A stretch of 64,000 bases of DNA from Elusimicrobiota bacterium (lineage in GTDB: Bacteria; Elusimicrobiota; Elusimicrobia; UBA1565; UBA9628), in NCBI GenBank assembly GCA_003452935.1, contig DMMY01000031.1:1-64000 (forward strand), in the 5' to 3' direction. The notes under the pieces were generated by a model. That model was given only the letters and a program-made list of their open reading frames with translations, was not told the origin of the DNA and ran no database searches. Shown piece by piece: positions 56,301 through 63,700 of the stretch. Position numbers and translations under genes: made by a program. Every line of letters begins with the position of its first letter. Positions within the stretch are counted from its first letter, which is position 1.

Positions 56301-59300
56301 CTGACGCGCCGGCTCTTCCTGCAGGGCGAGCCCGTGCTTTACTTAAGCGAGCGCGGCTCGCGCGGCGCGCGCATGCTCCAGGCGGCCGCGGATTCCCTAT
56401 CCGCGCGCATGGACGTAGTCGACGCCGCGCCCGAGCACGGCGAGCTTGAACTCTTGGGCGGGCTGCTGCCGCGCTTCGGCGCGCGTCCGGCCGGCTCGCC
56501 GCGCTCGCGGCTCGCGCGCGGTCGGCTTACCGAACATCTTTTGACCCTGGAGCAGATGGAGAAGCTTGCTCAAGCCCGGCGGCGGCCCGAGCCCGTTGTC
56601 CTGTGGCTGCGCAACGTGGACCAATGGAAGGAGGAGATCCGCACGGCCATCAACGGCCTGTTGGAGGACGGCTATATCGATATCGAGGCCGAGGATGGAC
56701 GCGTGCGGCGGCTTTACAGGCCGCCGCACGCGCACTTCATCGCGGAGATGCCCGTGGATTCCACCAAGGACTTCTCGGCCGCCTTTTTCAGCCGCTGGGT
56801 CAAGATCGGCGTCTCGCGCGACTCAATCGAATCCTATGGGGCCGATGAGACGCAGGCCACTGAGTTCGAAAAAGTCCTGCGCTCAGACTACGGCCTTGAC
56901 GCCCTGGAGGCCCATTATGCGGCGGGCCTCTATTTCGATCTTTCGGCCACGGACCGCGAGCGCAAGTGGGCCAACCGGCAGGAGCACCAGTTCGGGCCGG
57001 ACATCTTCTTTGCCTTGGCCCGGGCCATGGCGCAGGCCAAGAGAGAGGATCCGCGCTGGCAGGAATTTTTAGAGACGGCCGCGCGCTCCGGCTACGATCC
57101 CAGGCTTGAGCCGGCTCGGGTTCCTCCGGATCTCAAGTCCAGGGCGGCCTTTGACAGATACCATGATTTGATCGCCGAGTATTTCGTCCAGGAAGCGCGG
57201 CGCTTGGTGGGCGCCCGCCTTTTCGCGATCCCGGGCAGCCGCGAGATCCAGGACCCCGCCACCTTCGACCATATCTTAAGGAGCATCATCGGCAAACCGT
57301 TGCCCGCGATTGCGGCAGAGGGCCTGGCCGTGGATAAGGCCGGCGTGCTCCGGGCCGTGGGCCGCATCCCGGTCGAGGCCGCGGCCCAGGCCCGGCCCGC
57401 GGCGGAGGCGGCGCGCCATAGCGGCATCCGTCTCACGTCTGAGATAGTCAAGACCTTGGGCTTGCTGGCTCGCGCCGACGAATTGGGCAAGGCCACGGCC
57501 TTGATAGGAGAGACCGGGACCGGAAAGACCAGCGTGGCCGCGCTTTGGGCCGCGCTGACCGGCCGGCGTTTCTTTAAGTACCAAAGCCATGCGGGCAGCG
57601 AGATCGCGGATTTGACCATGGATATCGAGCAATCCGAGAACGGCGAGTTCAAGAAGCGGGTCAAGGAGTTCTACGCCGCGCTCAAGGCGGGTCATGCGGT
57701 CATAGACGTAGACGAGGCCAACGTGGCGCCCTGGGTCTTGTGGGCGCTGGAACCGGTGCTGCGCGGCGAGCGTGCGGTGCGCCCGATCTTTCCCGAGGAG
57801 CCGGCGTTCTTGATAGGCGAGGACGTTCAAGTCATCCTGACTTACAATCCCACGCGCTATTCGGCGCGCAGCGCCATCGATCCCAGGCTCCTGGACGGGA
57901 TGATCACGGCGTGGCTCGACCTGCCCAGTCCGATCGAGGAGGCCCGCATCGTCGAATCCTTTTGGGGGGTGTTGGAGGGCGAGGATGACGTTTCCACGGC
58001 GATGCCGGCCGCGCCGCAGGCGCCGGCCGATGTTTTCGACGTGGACGGGATCGGCGTCTCCGATCAAGGGGGCTCGGACCGGGATATGCGGCCAGGCAAG
58101 GAGACCATTGATCCTGACGCTCCGGCGCCCGCGGCGCGGCCCGGCTCCGGCAAGCCGGTTCGTGGCATCTTTAGTCCGGAACTCTATCCCTACACCCGGC
58201 GCCAAGCTTTTGACCGCTATGATCCGGCCTCGGAGAAATGGATCCGGGACGGGAAGGGCCTGACATCGGTGCCGGTGCCGAATCTTGCCGATGGGCAGAT
58301 CATCGCGGCCCGGCGCAGGCTCGAAGCGACCCACGACATCTTTGAGGGCCGTCTGCAGATGGTCCTGAGCCCGCAGGAGAGCCTGTTGCCCTCGGCTGGC
58401 GCGGCTATGGAGTTTTTGGAGGTCAAGGCGTTCGACAATCAAGGTCGAGAACTTTCCGTTGCTTTGGAATTGGCCGTGGATTCCGCCGGCAATTACTATA
58501 TTCGGGCCGAAGATAGCGTGGCCGCGGAGATCCGCTACACGGTCGCGGTGCCGGCAGGATATTATGGCCAGCCGGTTCCCGGAGGGATACCATTTAGGTA
58601 CGCGGATAATATCCCGGCCGAAGTGCGCGAGGCCATGGGCTTGATCGGGCTCAAGGGCGACGAGTCGGACTTTCGCGAGGTGCTCTATCTCGCCATAGAG
58701 TATTTCCGCGACTTCTCGCTTGCTCCCAACGGCATTGAGAACACGGGCCGGCTTTACCTCGACCTGGTCCGCTCCAAGTGCGGCGTGTGCCGCCACCGGG
58801 CCTTCGCCTTCGCGCGCACCCTTCTGGGCCTGGGCATGGAGGTCCGCTACGTCCTGTCCGACGTTCACGCCTATGCCGAGGTCAAGATCCCGAACTTGGG
58901 CTGGCTGCGCGTGGATTTGGGCGGCGGCGGCGATCCCATGGACATGGACCTCTCGGCCCTGGCTAATGAGACGCATGTTCCTCGCTTCGACGACGACTTT
59001 CCCCAGCCCGAGACTTACCGCAAGAACGATGAACAGCTGTCCCAGAGGATGCAAGAGGCCATGAAGCAGCAGGGCATCGAGCCTCGGCACGCCGGTCGCG
59101 GCGGGGAATCGGATAGGGGCGGCGCCGGCGGCCAGGGCGGCGGCGGCCTGGCCCAGGACGCCCAAAGGATCAAGCAGGAGCTCGAGGGGCTGCATGAGGA
59201 ATTGACCCGGGACGCGGTCATCAACAACGAGCTGGCTCCGCTTTTTGCGGACGGCAAGGGCGACACGGAATTCATCTTCGGCCGGATGCTGCGCGCCTTG

Positions 59301-60086
59301 CAGGACAGCGTGCGCGTCCATAAGGAGAGGATGAAGCGAGGCCTGGAGATCGACGCCGTGGCCTTCATGCTCAAGAAGCCCAAGCAATTCATCCGGCGCC
59401 GGCAGGAGAACCGATTGCAGACGACGGCGGTGTCCGTGCTGCTCGATTTTTCCGGCAGCATGGACGTTGTCAAGAAGCAGCTCGCCTACACCATCGCGGC
59501 CGTGGGCGGAAACTTCTGGAAGCTCCGGGAAACGGCGCCCCAGCATTTCTTTTATGACCTTTCATCGTTCACCGCCGAGGCAAGGCCCGTGACCGAGATC
59601 GGTTTCAACGAGCATCCCGGCGAAGACGTCAATTCCAGCCGCTTGGTGGGCATGGCCAACCGTTCCGGCAAGGGAGGCACGGACATCCTCTCCGCTTTGC
59701 GCGGCAAGCTCAAGGATTTTATCGATTCGCGCCAGGCCAGGAGCGCCAAGGTCAAATACCTGATCATCTTCACGGACGGGGCGGACAACGGCGCCGTCCG
59801 TGAGGCGAACGGCCGGCGGGAACTCACGCCCGAGTTGGCCGAGACCCTCGCGCAGTACCGCCAGGCCGGCATAGACGTGATCGCGGTGGGCATAGGGCAG
59901 GGGGCCGAGGATGTGAAAGCCTTCCATGGCCCGGGCCGGCATTATGTGAGGATCGACGCCGCGCGCACTGAGGACATCGCCGAGACTATCGCCAAGATCG
60001 CGGAGCTCAAGAGCCGCGGCGCGGACCGCATGCCTGACGGCGAGCTCAACTCCGTCCTCCAGATCGAGCCTCCGCGGGCCCGGTAG
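47331..60086 (+). CDS. Giant six-module AAA protein with propeller insert, transglutaminase-like and VWA domains (midasin-like)
   Basis: One uninterrupted 4251-residue frame from a GTG. Residues 1-37 look like a signal peptide. Module 1 (about 460-580) has no P-loop but keeps ERQLVG and a Walker-B-like strand (LLLIKNVEAM, about 527). Module 2: Walker A GPTGLGKT 689-696, Walker B VVAVSE 753-758, sensor DTN 818-820. Module 3 (about 994-1125): no P-loop, LYVFDNAHN 1072-1080. Three propeller-like repeats span about 1281-2567. Module 4: GSPGAGKT 2685-2692, Walker B VFVLDE 2761-2766, sensor TNN. Module 5 (about 3001-3150): no P-loop, VVLWLRNVD to Asp3097. Module 6: GETGTGKT 3393-3400, VIDVDE to Glu3462, sensor Asn3506. 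Then an acidic/Pro linker (3550-3610), a transglutaminase-like Cys3820-His3846-Asp3862, and a VWA MIDAS (Asp4039, Ser4041, Ser4043, Thr4117, Asp4149). Likely an ATP-driven remodelling machine; target unknown. Confidence 0.88.
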   Translation: MALRAVLRRLKKGLALCLALSLLASAPGIGVLMAEAAGLAAKVPARGPQAWRAFVGSFPSPSAIAFLEPLGLKSPRDIRGFVRVMGRTGLAPRALAAPGISVQRQTGLVRQAVALYAQELIDRTAGLESVAAAAARQALPQARVEFADLAVIEALVPERARDLRRSREIYQSAVRAVLADPVERARAAWGDKEAAIVQGLPAKGQAAAVPASWRLQKSRRISFSAPAGDSLTANIRVPQAAPQGSDAPSQGAGWARFLSPLKAFFPGKLPALVSAAAPVGAPKAQAPLVGTEAGLGPQTRQVLEVLGLTYAQFQRLTRAQVEFEREALGADPALKQAIFSMRTLERFSKTALELTGKFRGQGESQPLAKALILAAQAFYGDIRATSSGGIDKFLGHFAEFIPEAVVKAGDSLRLEQRALGIAVADDDMDRRVARALMTTYPALFREASGNDRALMRALRRQARDLGAELSVLWSHPFTEERQLVGHKVPKPGQDRLEFGFGELMRQVHAARGELDSARQAGRPAKRFLLLIKNVEAMEPGVRTALQEALRLRELTHPELGRVAIPANLQLLFTIREGTNLEDDSFYDRVAVKTLPPGPPPAPAFEWPRQVTEENYLQRVSVRQDDGRPVLVLPGAEIALSPEFAGISQDNFQDMIYLKTGMVLDYGTVRMLSAMAQVKRQGAAALRIEGPTGLGKTFTAQGFARLRGKGFFSNPVNGDTDISSWIGGFEQDAKGLFRFQGDTLFKQRLEEGGVVAVSELNTLLDHNEKASLAWWLAQISEIEPGPDGFRTIRLTEVPVPAGQNVPVIRVHPDTLIIADTNPEGDYNARGRMPEIFKEDVPVLRVEALVGSDYSSADLKRLRLYADMFLKHDWRQDNAVLAPGLRDPGERAKIAERLAGIYQKIAVESARNRWGQADGRVLSIRELKRMAQDALWDLKAGRGVDQALGAAAARHLAAAVSAPSERADILKTLSDLPIPEPDFLEFVADQLLLKRRPVHVRVAASTDVRDELARLAASDPQLDLSIVSVTDETDRFQLEGGLVADESGEGLEFGAGMFARMIEKARAQPRREILYVFDNAHNLRPEQIVAFNEFLQEGRLYPKGAPAEMTLPGNAHVLFISRSDSALPWSPAERSRFVEFFWTQDADWRRQAANRIMQPVLSQAADDVSQFLRRWMADVYLKWEQDSAADHSRAPFLSQSRYLRFLNEAAGAVEWVLGAGLGVPELAQELARAFTDIFLATFSPEERDGFLRRYMRELELFGQVRGEGGIGRERARPGLEGASWAARLSQARIDFGMAADDQARAKARAEAARVVEAHEHEIAWVERPAEKLGPLDLARAVTNVEELRMESDEGLVGSSDGQTLVFWRPDGRVRIFERGAAGYRKPLTLELGGRLERLALSPDGKRLVISNTDTNTLRVYRIDGSNLSLLHERPRDEGLIAGLALADDPELVWACVVSDEPGEPAYAAAYRRGRKEPLWKKPLASLGLRTGADYMSVSKDGRFLAVADVFGRSEVLHWDGSADGADSAWHSDNALKKLMALSANGTVWAAHYAPDGGTALEALSWDSPAGSFRPVWHKDFGQSIRTIAVSPDESTVFIPAEKSISAFRSSLQGGDSRDYRPLWQADVDWSMPWRLHANDSETLTASPQLAGPIRVYARQTYLIKDDSVMAALETGREQPIGALPAQVLTLPESAAAKPWPQVLSQARLDFGVAEDDKARAEALAAVAEVVEAHSREMPWAIGDSGKLGPLHLVKAAVPAPELAGDMGAFHFFRLAKSLDGRTLATWEANRLAIFHEEAGRFKLLTLFETPSDIRKAALSPDGKRLIVAIEGFNGQGLVQVYRVEGPRLALAHEQPGSGGQVTGLALVDDPGVFLVATRKVETTAPVGTRIVSTFDGEDAVKAYRWDESKSINKGGLSNHFVQELWTLPRAASEMTASADGRAVAVYSYSPARVEVFRWDGQEAEPRAAWPGGKPDAARLPVFSPQGLLWLVRPNGETKASVEAWQWDMGRGAYSPVWSREFGVPALAIRDIATSPDERMVFVAAQGSVSAFRWDGPAAGNGERDYQPAWRTKEQVSVADQPALLAAPDGDKVAVNTRDQRMRGYVYGVQLIQDEQSMVSLATGREQPRAVLPREILALAEGSLKPWPQALSLARIDFGMAADDQARAKARAEAARVVKAHEREIAWVERPAEQLKPLDLARAVINVDELPAEREEMLAASSDGQTIVLWGFAGRIRVYKRGAAGYLQILERKFSEEIDRLALSPDGKRLVVSNADTDTLQVFRIDGAGLVLLDDRPRDEGYIAGLALSDDPDVIMAYVVSREYGEPPYAAAYRRGQEEPLWRRTMPFEGARLGVDMKSSRDGRFLSVTGRPGWSAVLHWDGSEKLPEVVWDNSRQAARRLLALSDSGSIWIAERADAGGPAVEAWQWEEPRRAYMPVWRQELESDIATLGVSPDESTVFIPAKNSIAAFRWDGRLASAGGVLQNLASLQGGRSRDYRKLWKIDVDWWIPSRLHANDPETLTVRPIVGPLRVYAWQTQLIRDDGTMVALETGREQPLGALPKNVLALPESAATAPPREAPFKPRYGEKPYYFAADKDGGVYLNFKGRWMATRHKLMRPAPQGSLERALVRGRMLTLAAVELSDLQDPYSEKPRALSETDFLMETPMLEEVETSLLSAFRAGWSVDMVGSPGAGKTAVAREAALLLGLPRFVFQMHGERELSDLIGSYREDQYGRIKLTAVPRRHSHGRERFALPLLDMIVNGGVFVLDEGAVGERGRELLSWFSAVASRDREIVVQEFPGREIRLPVHPDFHLVVTNNDPKDTAGRLQPKSEVLANVHVIGVGDDDSPETLQNLFAHFLGGRRAPANPDDVARWGKAVADLHHALKPAIGKVIGKDNRDRYYLSKREIRRVAAQVLRHLREHPGENADYAFYRALRVIYEAMYSHPEERRFVAERIAEACDSLDIKEADPRLKTELRKDFPSAATEHEAWVSGLTRRLFLQGEPVLYLSERGSRGARMLQAAADSLSARMDVVDAAPEHGELELLGGLLPRFGARPAGSPRSRLARGRLTEHLLTLEQMEKLAQARRRPEPVVLWLRNVDQWKEEIRTAINGLLEDGYIDIEAEDGRVRRLYRPPHAHFIAEMPVDSTKDFSAAFFSRWVKIGVSRDSIESYGADETQATEFEKVLRSDYGLDALEAHYAAGLYFDLSATDRERKWANRQEHQFGPDIFFALARAMAQAKREDPRWQEFLETAARSGYDPRLEPARVPPDLKSRAAFDRYHDLIAEYFVQEARRLVGARLFAIPGSREIQDPATFDHILRSIIGKPLPAIAAEGLAVDKAGVLRAVGRIPVEAAAQARPAAEAARHSGIRLTSEIVKTLGLLARADELGKATALIGETGTGKTSVAALWAALTGRRFFKYQSHAGSEIADLTMDIEQSENGEFKKRVKEFYAALKAGHAVIDVDEANVAPWVLWALEPVLRGERAVRPIFPEEPAFLIGEDVQVILTYNPTRYSARSAIDPRLLDGMITAWLDLPSPIEEARIVESFWGVLEGEDDVSTAMPAAPQAPADVFDVDGIGVSDQGGSDRDMRPGKETIDPDAPAPAARPGSGKPVRGIFSPELYPYTRRQAFDRYDPASEKWIRDGKGLTSVPVPNLADGQIIAARRRLEATHDIFEGRLQMVLSPQESLLPSAGAAMEFLEVKAFDNQGRELSVALELAVDSAGNYYIRAEDSVAAEIRYTVAVPAGYYGQPVPGGIPFRYADNIPAEVREAMGLIGLKGDESDFREVLYLAIEYFRDFSLAPNGIENTGRLYLDLVRSKCGVCRHRAFAFARTLLGLGMEVRYVLSDVHAYAEVKIPNLGWLRVDLGGGGDPMDMDLSALANETHVPRFDDDFPQPETYRKNDEQLSQRMQEAMKQQGIEPRHAGRGGESDRGGAGGQGGGGLAQDAQRIKQELEGLHEELTRDAVINNELAPLFADGKGDTEFIFGRMLRALQDSVRVHKERMKRGLEIDAVAFMLKKPKQFIRRRQENRLQTTAVSVLLDFSGSMDVVKKQLAYTIAAVGGNFWKLRETAPQHFFYDLSSFTAEARPVTEIGFNEHPGEDVNSSRLVGMANRSGKGGTDILSALRGKLKDFIDSRQARSAKVKYLIIFTDGADNGAVREANGRRELTPELAETLAQYRQAGIDVIAVGIGQGAEDVKAFHGPGRHYVRIDAARTEDIAETIAKIAELKSRGADRMPDGELNSVLQIEPPRAR
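51171..52410 (+). repeat. Propeller repeat A inside the giant gene
   Basis: Encodes about 413 residues from AARLSQARIDFGMAADD to the second unit. It contains a helical cap and propeller-like blades (LALSPDGKRLVISN, SVSKDGRFLAVADV, AVSPDESTVFIPAE). It is closest to repeat C in both DNA and protein. Confidence 0.8.
52411..53751 (+). repeat. Propeller repeat B inside the giant gene
   Basis: The second unit, about 447 residues, starting KPWPQVLSQARLDFGVAEDD. It keeps the blade motifs (ALSPDGKRLIVAI, TASADGRAVAVYS, TSPDERMVFVAA) but has diverged and gained insertions. Confidence 0.8.
53752..55030 (+). repeat. Propeller repeat C inside the giant gene
   Basis: The third unit, about 426 residues, starting KPWPQALSLARIDFGMAADD. 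Blocks such as the one around 54100-54145 are almost identical in DNA to repeat A around 51511-51565. Confidence 0.8.
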
Positions 60087-60109
60087 CAGCCCAAATTCGG
60101 CCCTTCGTG

Positions 60110-60118
60110 TGCTATCAT
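60110..60118 (+). promoter_or_regulatory. Extended -10 promoter for the adhesin-E-like gene
   Basis: TGCTATCAT is an extended -10 box 45 bases before the ATG at 60164. The -35 region is weak. Confidence 0.4.
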
Positions 60119-60163
60119 TACCCTGGATTATTCAGGTGGGTCAGGTTGATATGGAGGGTTTGT

Positions 60164-60559
60164 ATGAAGCTGATTGTCCCGGCGTTGGCGGCCCTGTTCG
60201 TCGCCGTCATGAGCGGCGTGGCGAGCGCCGAGGAATGGAAGTTGATTTATCGCGGCCCGGCGGGCATTGACGAATTCATAGATGCGAGCAGCGTGGCGAG
60301 ATTGAAGAACGGACGCGTCCGGGCCTGGCACAAGTCCGTGAGCCGGGAAGGCCGCGGCGTGCGGGCTCTCATTGAAGTCGACTGCAAGGACCGCAAGTAT
60401 ACGATATTCCTTCTCGAGCCGCTCAATCCGGAGAATCTCGAGGATTTTAAAACCTTCGAGCTCATAACCGAGGGCTGGTCGGCCCCGAAAAGGAGATGGG
60501 TATCTCTCGGCGCCCGAGAATCCGGCGATGCGCAATACCAAGCCTGGTGCGGCAAGTAA
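60164..60559 (+). CDS. Small secreted protein, surface-adhesin E-like
   Basis: A 131-residue protein. The start at 60164 follows GGAGGG by 7 bases and opens a signal peptide (about 1-22, ending ASA); a longer frame from 60107 lacks these. The mature part (EEWKLIYRGPAGIDEFIDASSVARLKNGRVRAWHK, then LIEVDCKDRKYTIF) has the pattern of Adhesin_E-type small secreted proteins: a one-domain fold with two Cys (DCKD and AWCGK) that may pair. It is downstream of the giant gene on the same strand, with its own likely promoter. Confidence 0.75.
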   Translation: MKLIVPALAALFVAVMSGVASAEEWKLIYRGPAGIDEFIDASSVARLKNGRVRAWHKSVSREGRGVRALIEVDCKDRKYTIFLLEPLNPENLEDFKTFELITEGWSAPKRRWVSLGARESGDAQYQAWCGK

Positions 60560-60634
60560 TGGTGCCTGACGTGAACTTGCGGAACTTGTTTCGGCTGAAG
60601 ATTTTCGCGCGGAATCGGCAATAACGGAGAAAAA

Positions 60635-60709
60635 TGGTGGCCAGGGACAGGATCGAACTGTCGACACCTGGTTTTTCAGACCAGTGCTCTACCACTGAGC
60701 TACCTGGCC
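60635..60709 (-). tRNA. tRNA-Phe (GAA)
   Basis: A 75-base cloverleaf on the minus strand with encoded CCA (60635-60637). The acceptor stem is GGCCAGG/CCTGGCC, the D-arm has AGCTCAGTGGTAGAGC, the anticodon stem CTGGT/ACCAG closes the loop CTGAAAA with anticodon GAA, and the T-loop is GTTCGATCC. It lies between the adhesin-E-like gene and the VWA gene. tRNA genes are common insertion targets, but no integrase is near. Confidence 0.96.
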
Positions 60710-60754
60710 GTGCGTGGTAGTAGGAAGATTAGACTAAATTCCGCCCTCCTCCAC

Positions 60755-60773
60755 AAGCCGGCCTCGCCGGCTT
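60755..60773 (-). terminator. Stem-loop at the end of the VWA gene
   Basis: AAGCCGGC/GCCGGCTT with a 3-base loop, overlapping the stop codon (60772-60774). No U-run follows, so function is uncertain. Confidence 0.4.
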
Positions 60774-63700
60774 ATCTGAGGAAACCCAGCGGGCCCATGA
60801 CGGCTCGGATCGCCTTTTGGAGCACGCCCAACAGCAGGGCCGGGAAATCCTTGGCCTGGGGCACGCGCACCGCGTAATCGAAGTGCTTTTCATAGTCCGC
60901 CGGCTGGGTCCCCATGACCATGGCCATGGTCACGATCTTGTTCTTCGCGGCCAAGGTTTTCCACGCCTCGGGAGATTCCCCGGTGTTCTGTCCCTCGTCC
61001 GTGGCGAAGATGACGAAGCGGTGCGTGGCCGGCTGCTTGATGATGCGGTCCAGAGCCAGCTTGAAGGCCGCTCCGATGGCCGTGCTGCCGCCTTTGGCCG
61101 CGATGATCTGGCGGACGATGTCCTGCTTGGAATCGCGTTTGACGGTTTTCCCGAAGGGATGGGCGATGGTCTGCTTCTCGTCGAACAGTATCACCTCGAA
61201 ATCGAGGCCGTTTCTTTGGCAGACCTCTATCCATGAGACGATGCCCAATAGCGCGGAATCCAGGGGGGAGTTCATGGCCTCGGTGAGGCTGCCCATGCTT
61301 CCGGAGATATCCAGGACCAGGCTGATTTTGGCGCTGCGCCGGATCTTCCGGCTCCAGCGCCTCATGATGGGCGTGTCGTAATGCCCCTGGGCCATGTCGT
61401 CGTAATATTTGTTCATGTCGGGCTCGTCGCCCTCGTAATAGAACTGTCGGCTCAGGCGCGCGTGCTTGGTGGGCAGGAGAAGCCTCTTGACGATCCCGTC
61501 CACCTTGCCGATGAGTCCCAATTCCTCGGCGCGGAGCTTGTATTTCTCATAGGAGGTCATGCCCTGCCTGATTTTCTTTTCGTTTTGGATGATCTTGTCC
61601 CGGCGCTCGCGCCAGGCGTTTTTCTTGTTTCCCTCGCCTTCCTTGGCGCCCGGTTTGCCCTTGGTTTTCGACGCGGGCTTTTTGCCCTGCGGGACGGTCC
61701 CGCGTTTCTTGTCGCCTTGGCTTCTCATCGCCTCGGCGAGGTCCTTGTCCATTTGGTCGATCTCATCTCCCTGAGGGGAGCCTTGGCCTGAAGCCGTGTC
61801 CTTGGAATTTCCGCCTTGGGAAGGCTGGTTCGGACAATGGCCCGGGTTCTTCTTGACCTGGCTCCCCGCTTTCTTCATCTCGTCGAGATCGTCCTTGGAT
61901 TTTTTGATCAGTTGGGCGTAATAAGGGAATATCTCGCGGTCCATGATCTCCAGGGCTTCATGGGCGGCCTTGCTCGTCATGGCCTCGAGCAGCCGGCCGC
62001 CGACTGACGACGGATGCGTGCGGCGCACCTCCTCGATGGCGTCCAGGGTTTTATGAAAATAGTCCTTGGCCATCGGGTCCGTCAGAAAATCCGGCTCCGC
62101 TTCCGGATGCCGCCAATGATAGATGATGGCGTTTGCGAATTGCTGGTGCGGCGGCATCCAATCCCTTTCCGCCTCTCCCCGCGGTTTGATGCGCAGGATC
62201 GAGCGGGCCAGGAGGCTCTCGCGGGCCTGCCTGGTCCGCCGCGCATCTTCGATGTTTTCCGGCCACATCTGCTCGTAGATGGCGTCGAAATAGGGCGCCA
62301 AGCCGGGCTGCGCCAGCAATAGCCAGGTGTTGACCCGGATGTCCTCGAGATGCTGGTAAAGGAGGTTGTTGGCTTCCGGGCTGCTGGTAAGAAGGTATTT
62401 TGGCGCCAATGGATGAGCCAGATCTGGACGCGTGATGAAGTAGTGCGCGACTTCATGCATGGCCGCGCCTACGGCTTCCATCGCGCCTGTATCATCCACG
62501 GCGCGGACAAAGATGTCCTCCAAAGGAATGAATATGGTCTTTAGGGACGGGTCGTTTTGGTCCGTGGTCCACCACTGGCCGAAATCGACCCTCACGTCGT
62601 CGGCGTGGGCGAAGAGGTGGATATCCGTCCGTACCCTGGTCACGACCTGCATGGTCAGCCTCTTGCGCATGGCCCGGTCGCCCTCCGGGACTCCATACTT
62701 GTCCATAAGCGCGTCGATCTGCGCGTCCAAAGGCAGGCTGTTGATGTCCTGCTTTTCAGATTCCTCGGGCTCTGCCGGCAGACGGGCCCCCAGCATCCTG
62801 GCGGCGCTTCGGGCTGCCTGCGCCAAGCCGCTGAAAATGGTCCTTCCGCCGTCGTCGACGATGCTTCCGTCCTCGGCGGAGGAAAAAGGCTCGCCCGCGC
62901 TGGACGCCGCTGCGCTTGGCGCCTCGACGGCTTGTTCCACGCGCGCGGCTATGTCGTCGAGGATGCGGAGCTTCCATCCCTTGGGCAAGGCCTTGGCCGG
63001 GCTGAAGCGCTTGATCCCGGACTCGGTCCCGATGTAGATGTTGTTTCCCGTCTCGACCACGCCGGAGACCGGGCCCTGGTAAAGGGATTTCCAGGCTTTC
63101 CCGCGGGCTTCGTAGAGTCCGTTTGATGTGCCGAAATAACTTTTGTCGGCATATTTTATCACGCCGCTGACGCCGCCGGCATCATCATGGATCCATACGC
63201 ACTCGCCGCCCGAGCAGCGGAATATCCCATGCTTGCCTTGCGCGGTTGCGCGGATATAGATGTCGCTGCCTTCAATATAGTCCGCAACTTGCGGGGTTTC
63301 TTCAACCAAGAGGGTCCAGCCGTCGCGCTCGCGCATGTATAAATTTTTCCCGATCAGAAGGTAGAGGCTCTTGCCCGCCTGGACCAACCCGTGGATGTCC
63401 TCATCTATGGGAAGGTCCGCGGGTCGGGTCGCGCCGTTTTCGTCGACCTCGTAAAGCTCGTAGCGGTCATTGGCATGGTTGAAGCCGAAAATATAGAGCT
63501 TGCCAAGGAAGTCGACCATATTGGTGGCCGTAAGATCGCGCAGCACCGGCTCCCATTGCGTCTGCGTCTCGGATTTTCTCAAAACAGTATCGTTCGTGCC
63601 CGCGAAAAGGGTCTCGCCGAGCTGCGCGGTACTCCAGGCCGCCTTGATGTCCAGGAGTTGTTCCCATTGATTGTGCCCGTCTTTACGAAAGATGCCCGCT

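Noticed and set aside
57276..59546. A 756-codon open frame on the minus strand inside the giant gene
   Set aside because: It is antisense to well-defined AAA, transglutaminase-like and VWA motifs, has no family pattern and no ribosome site; long antisense frames are expected at this GC content.
47331..60086. Giant frame as an artefact of a lost stop or fused genes
   Set aside because: Domain order is coherent, signature residues are intact from start to end, and no internal ribosome site plus ATG marks a gene border. A misassembly in the near-identical repeats A and C cannot be excluded and is listed as a check.
60635..60709. tRNA-flanked genomic island with the VWA gene
   Set aside because: No integrase or direct repeat of the tRNA end is seen in the window.
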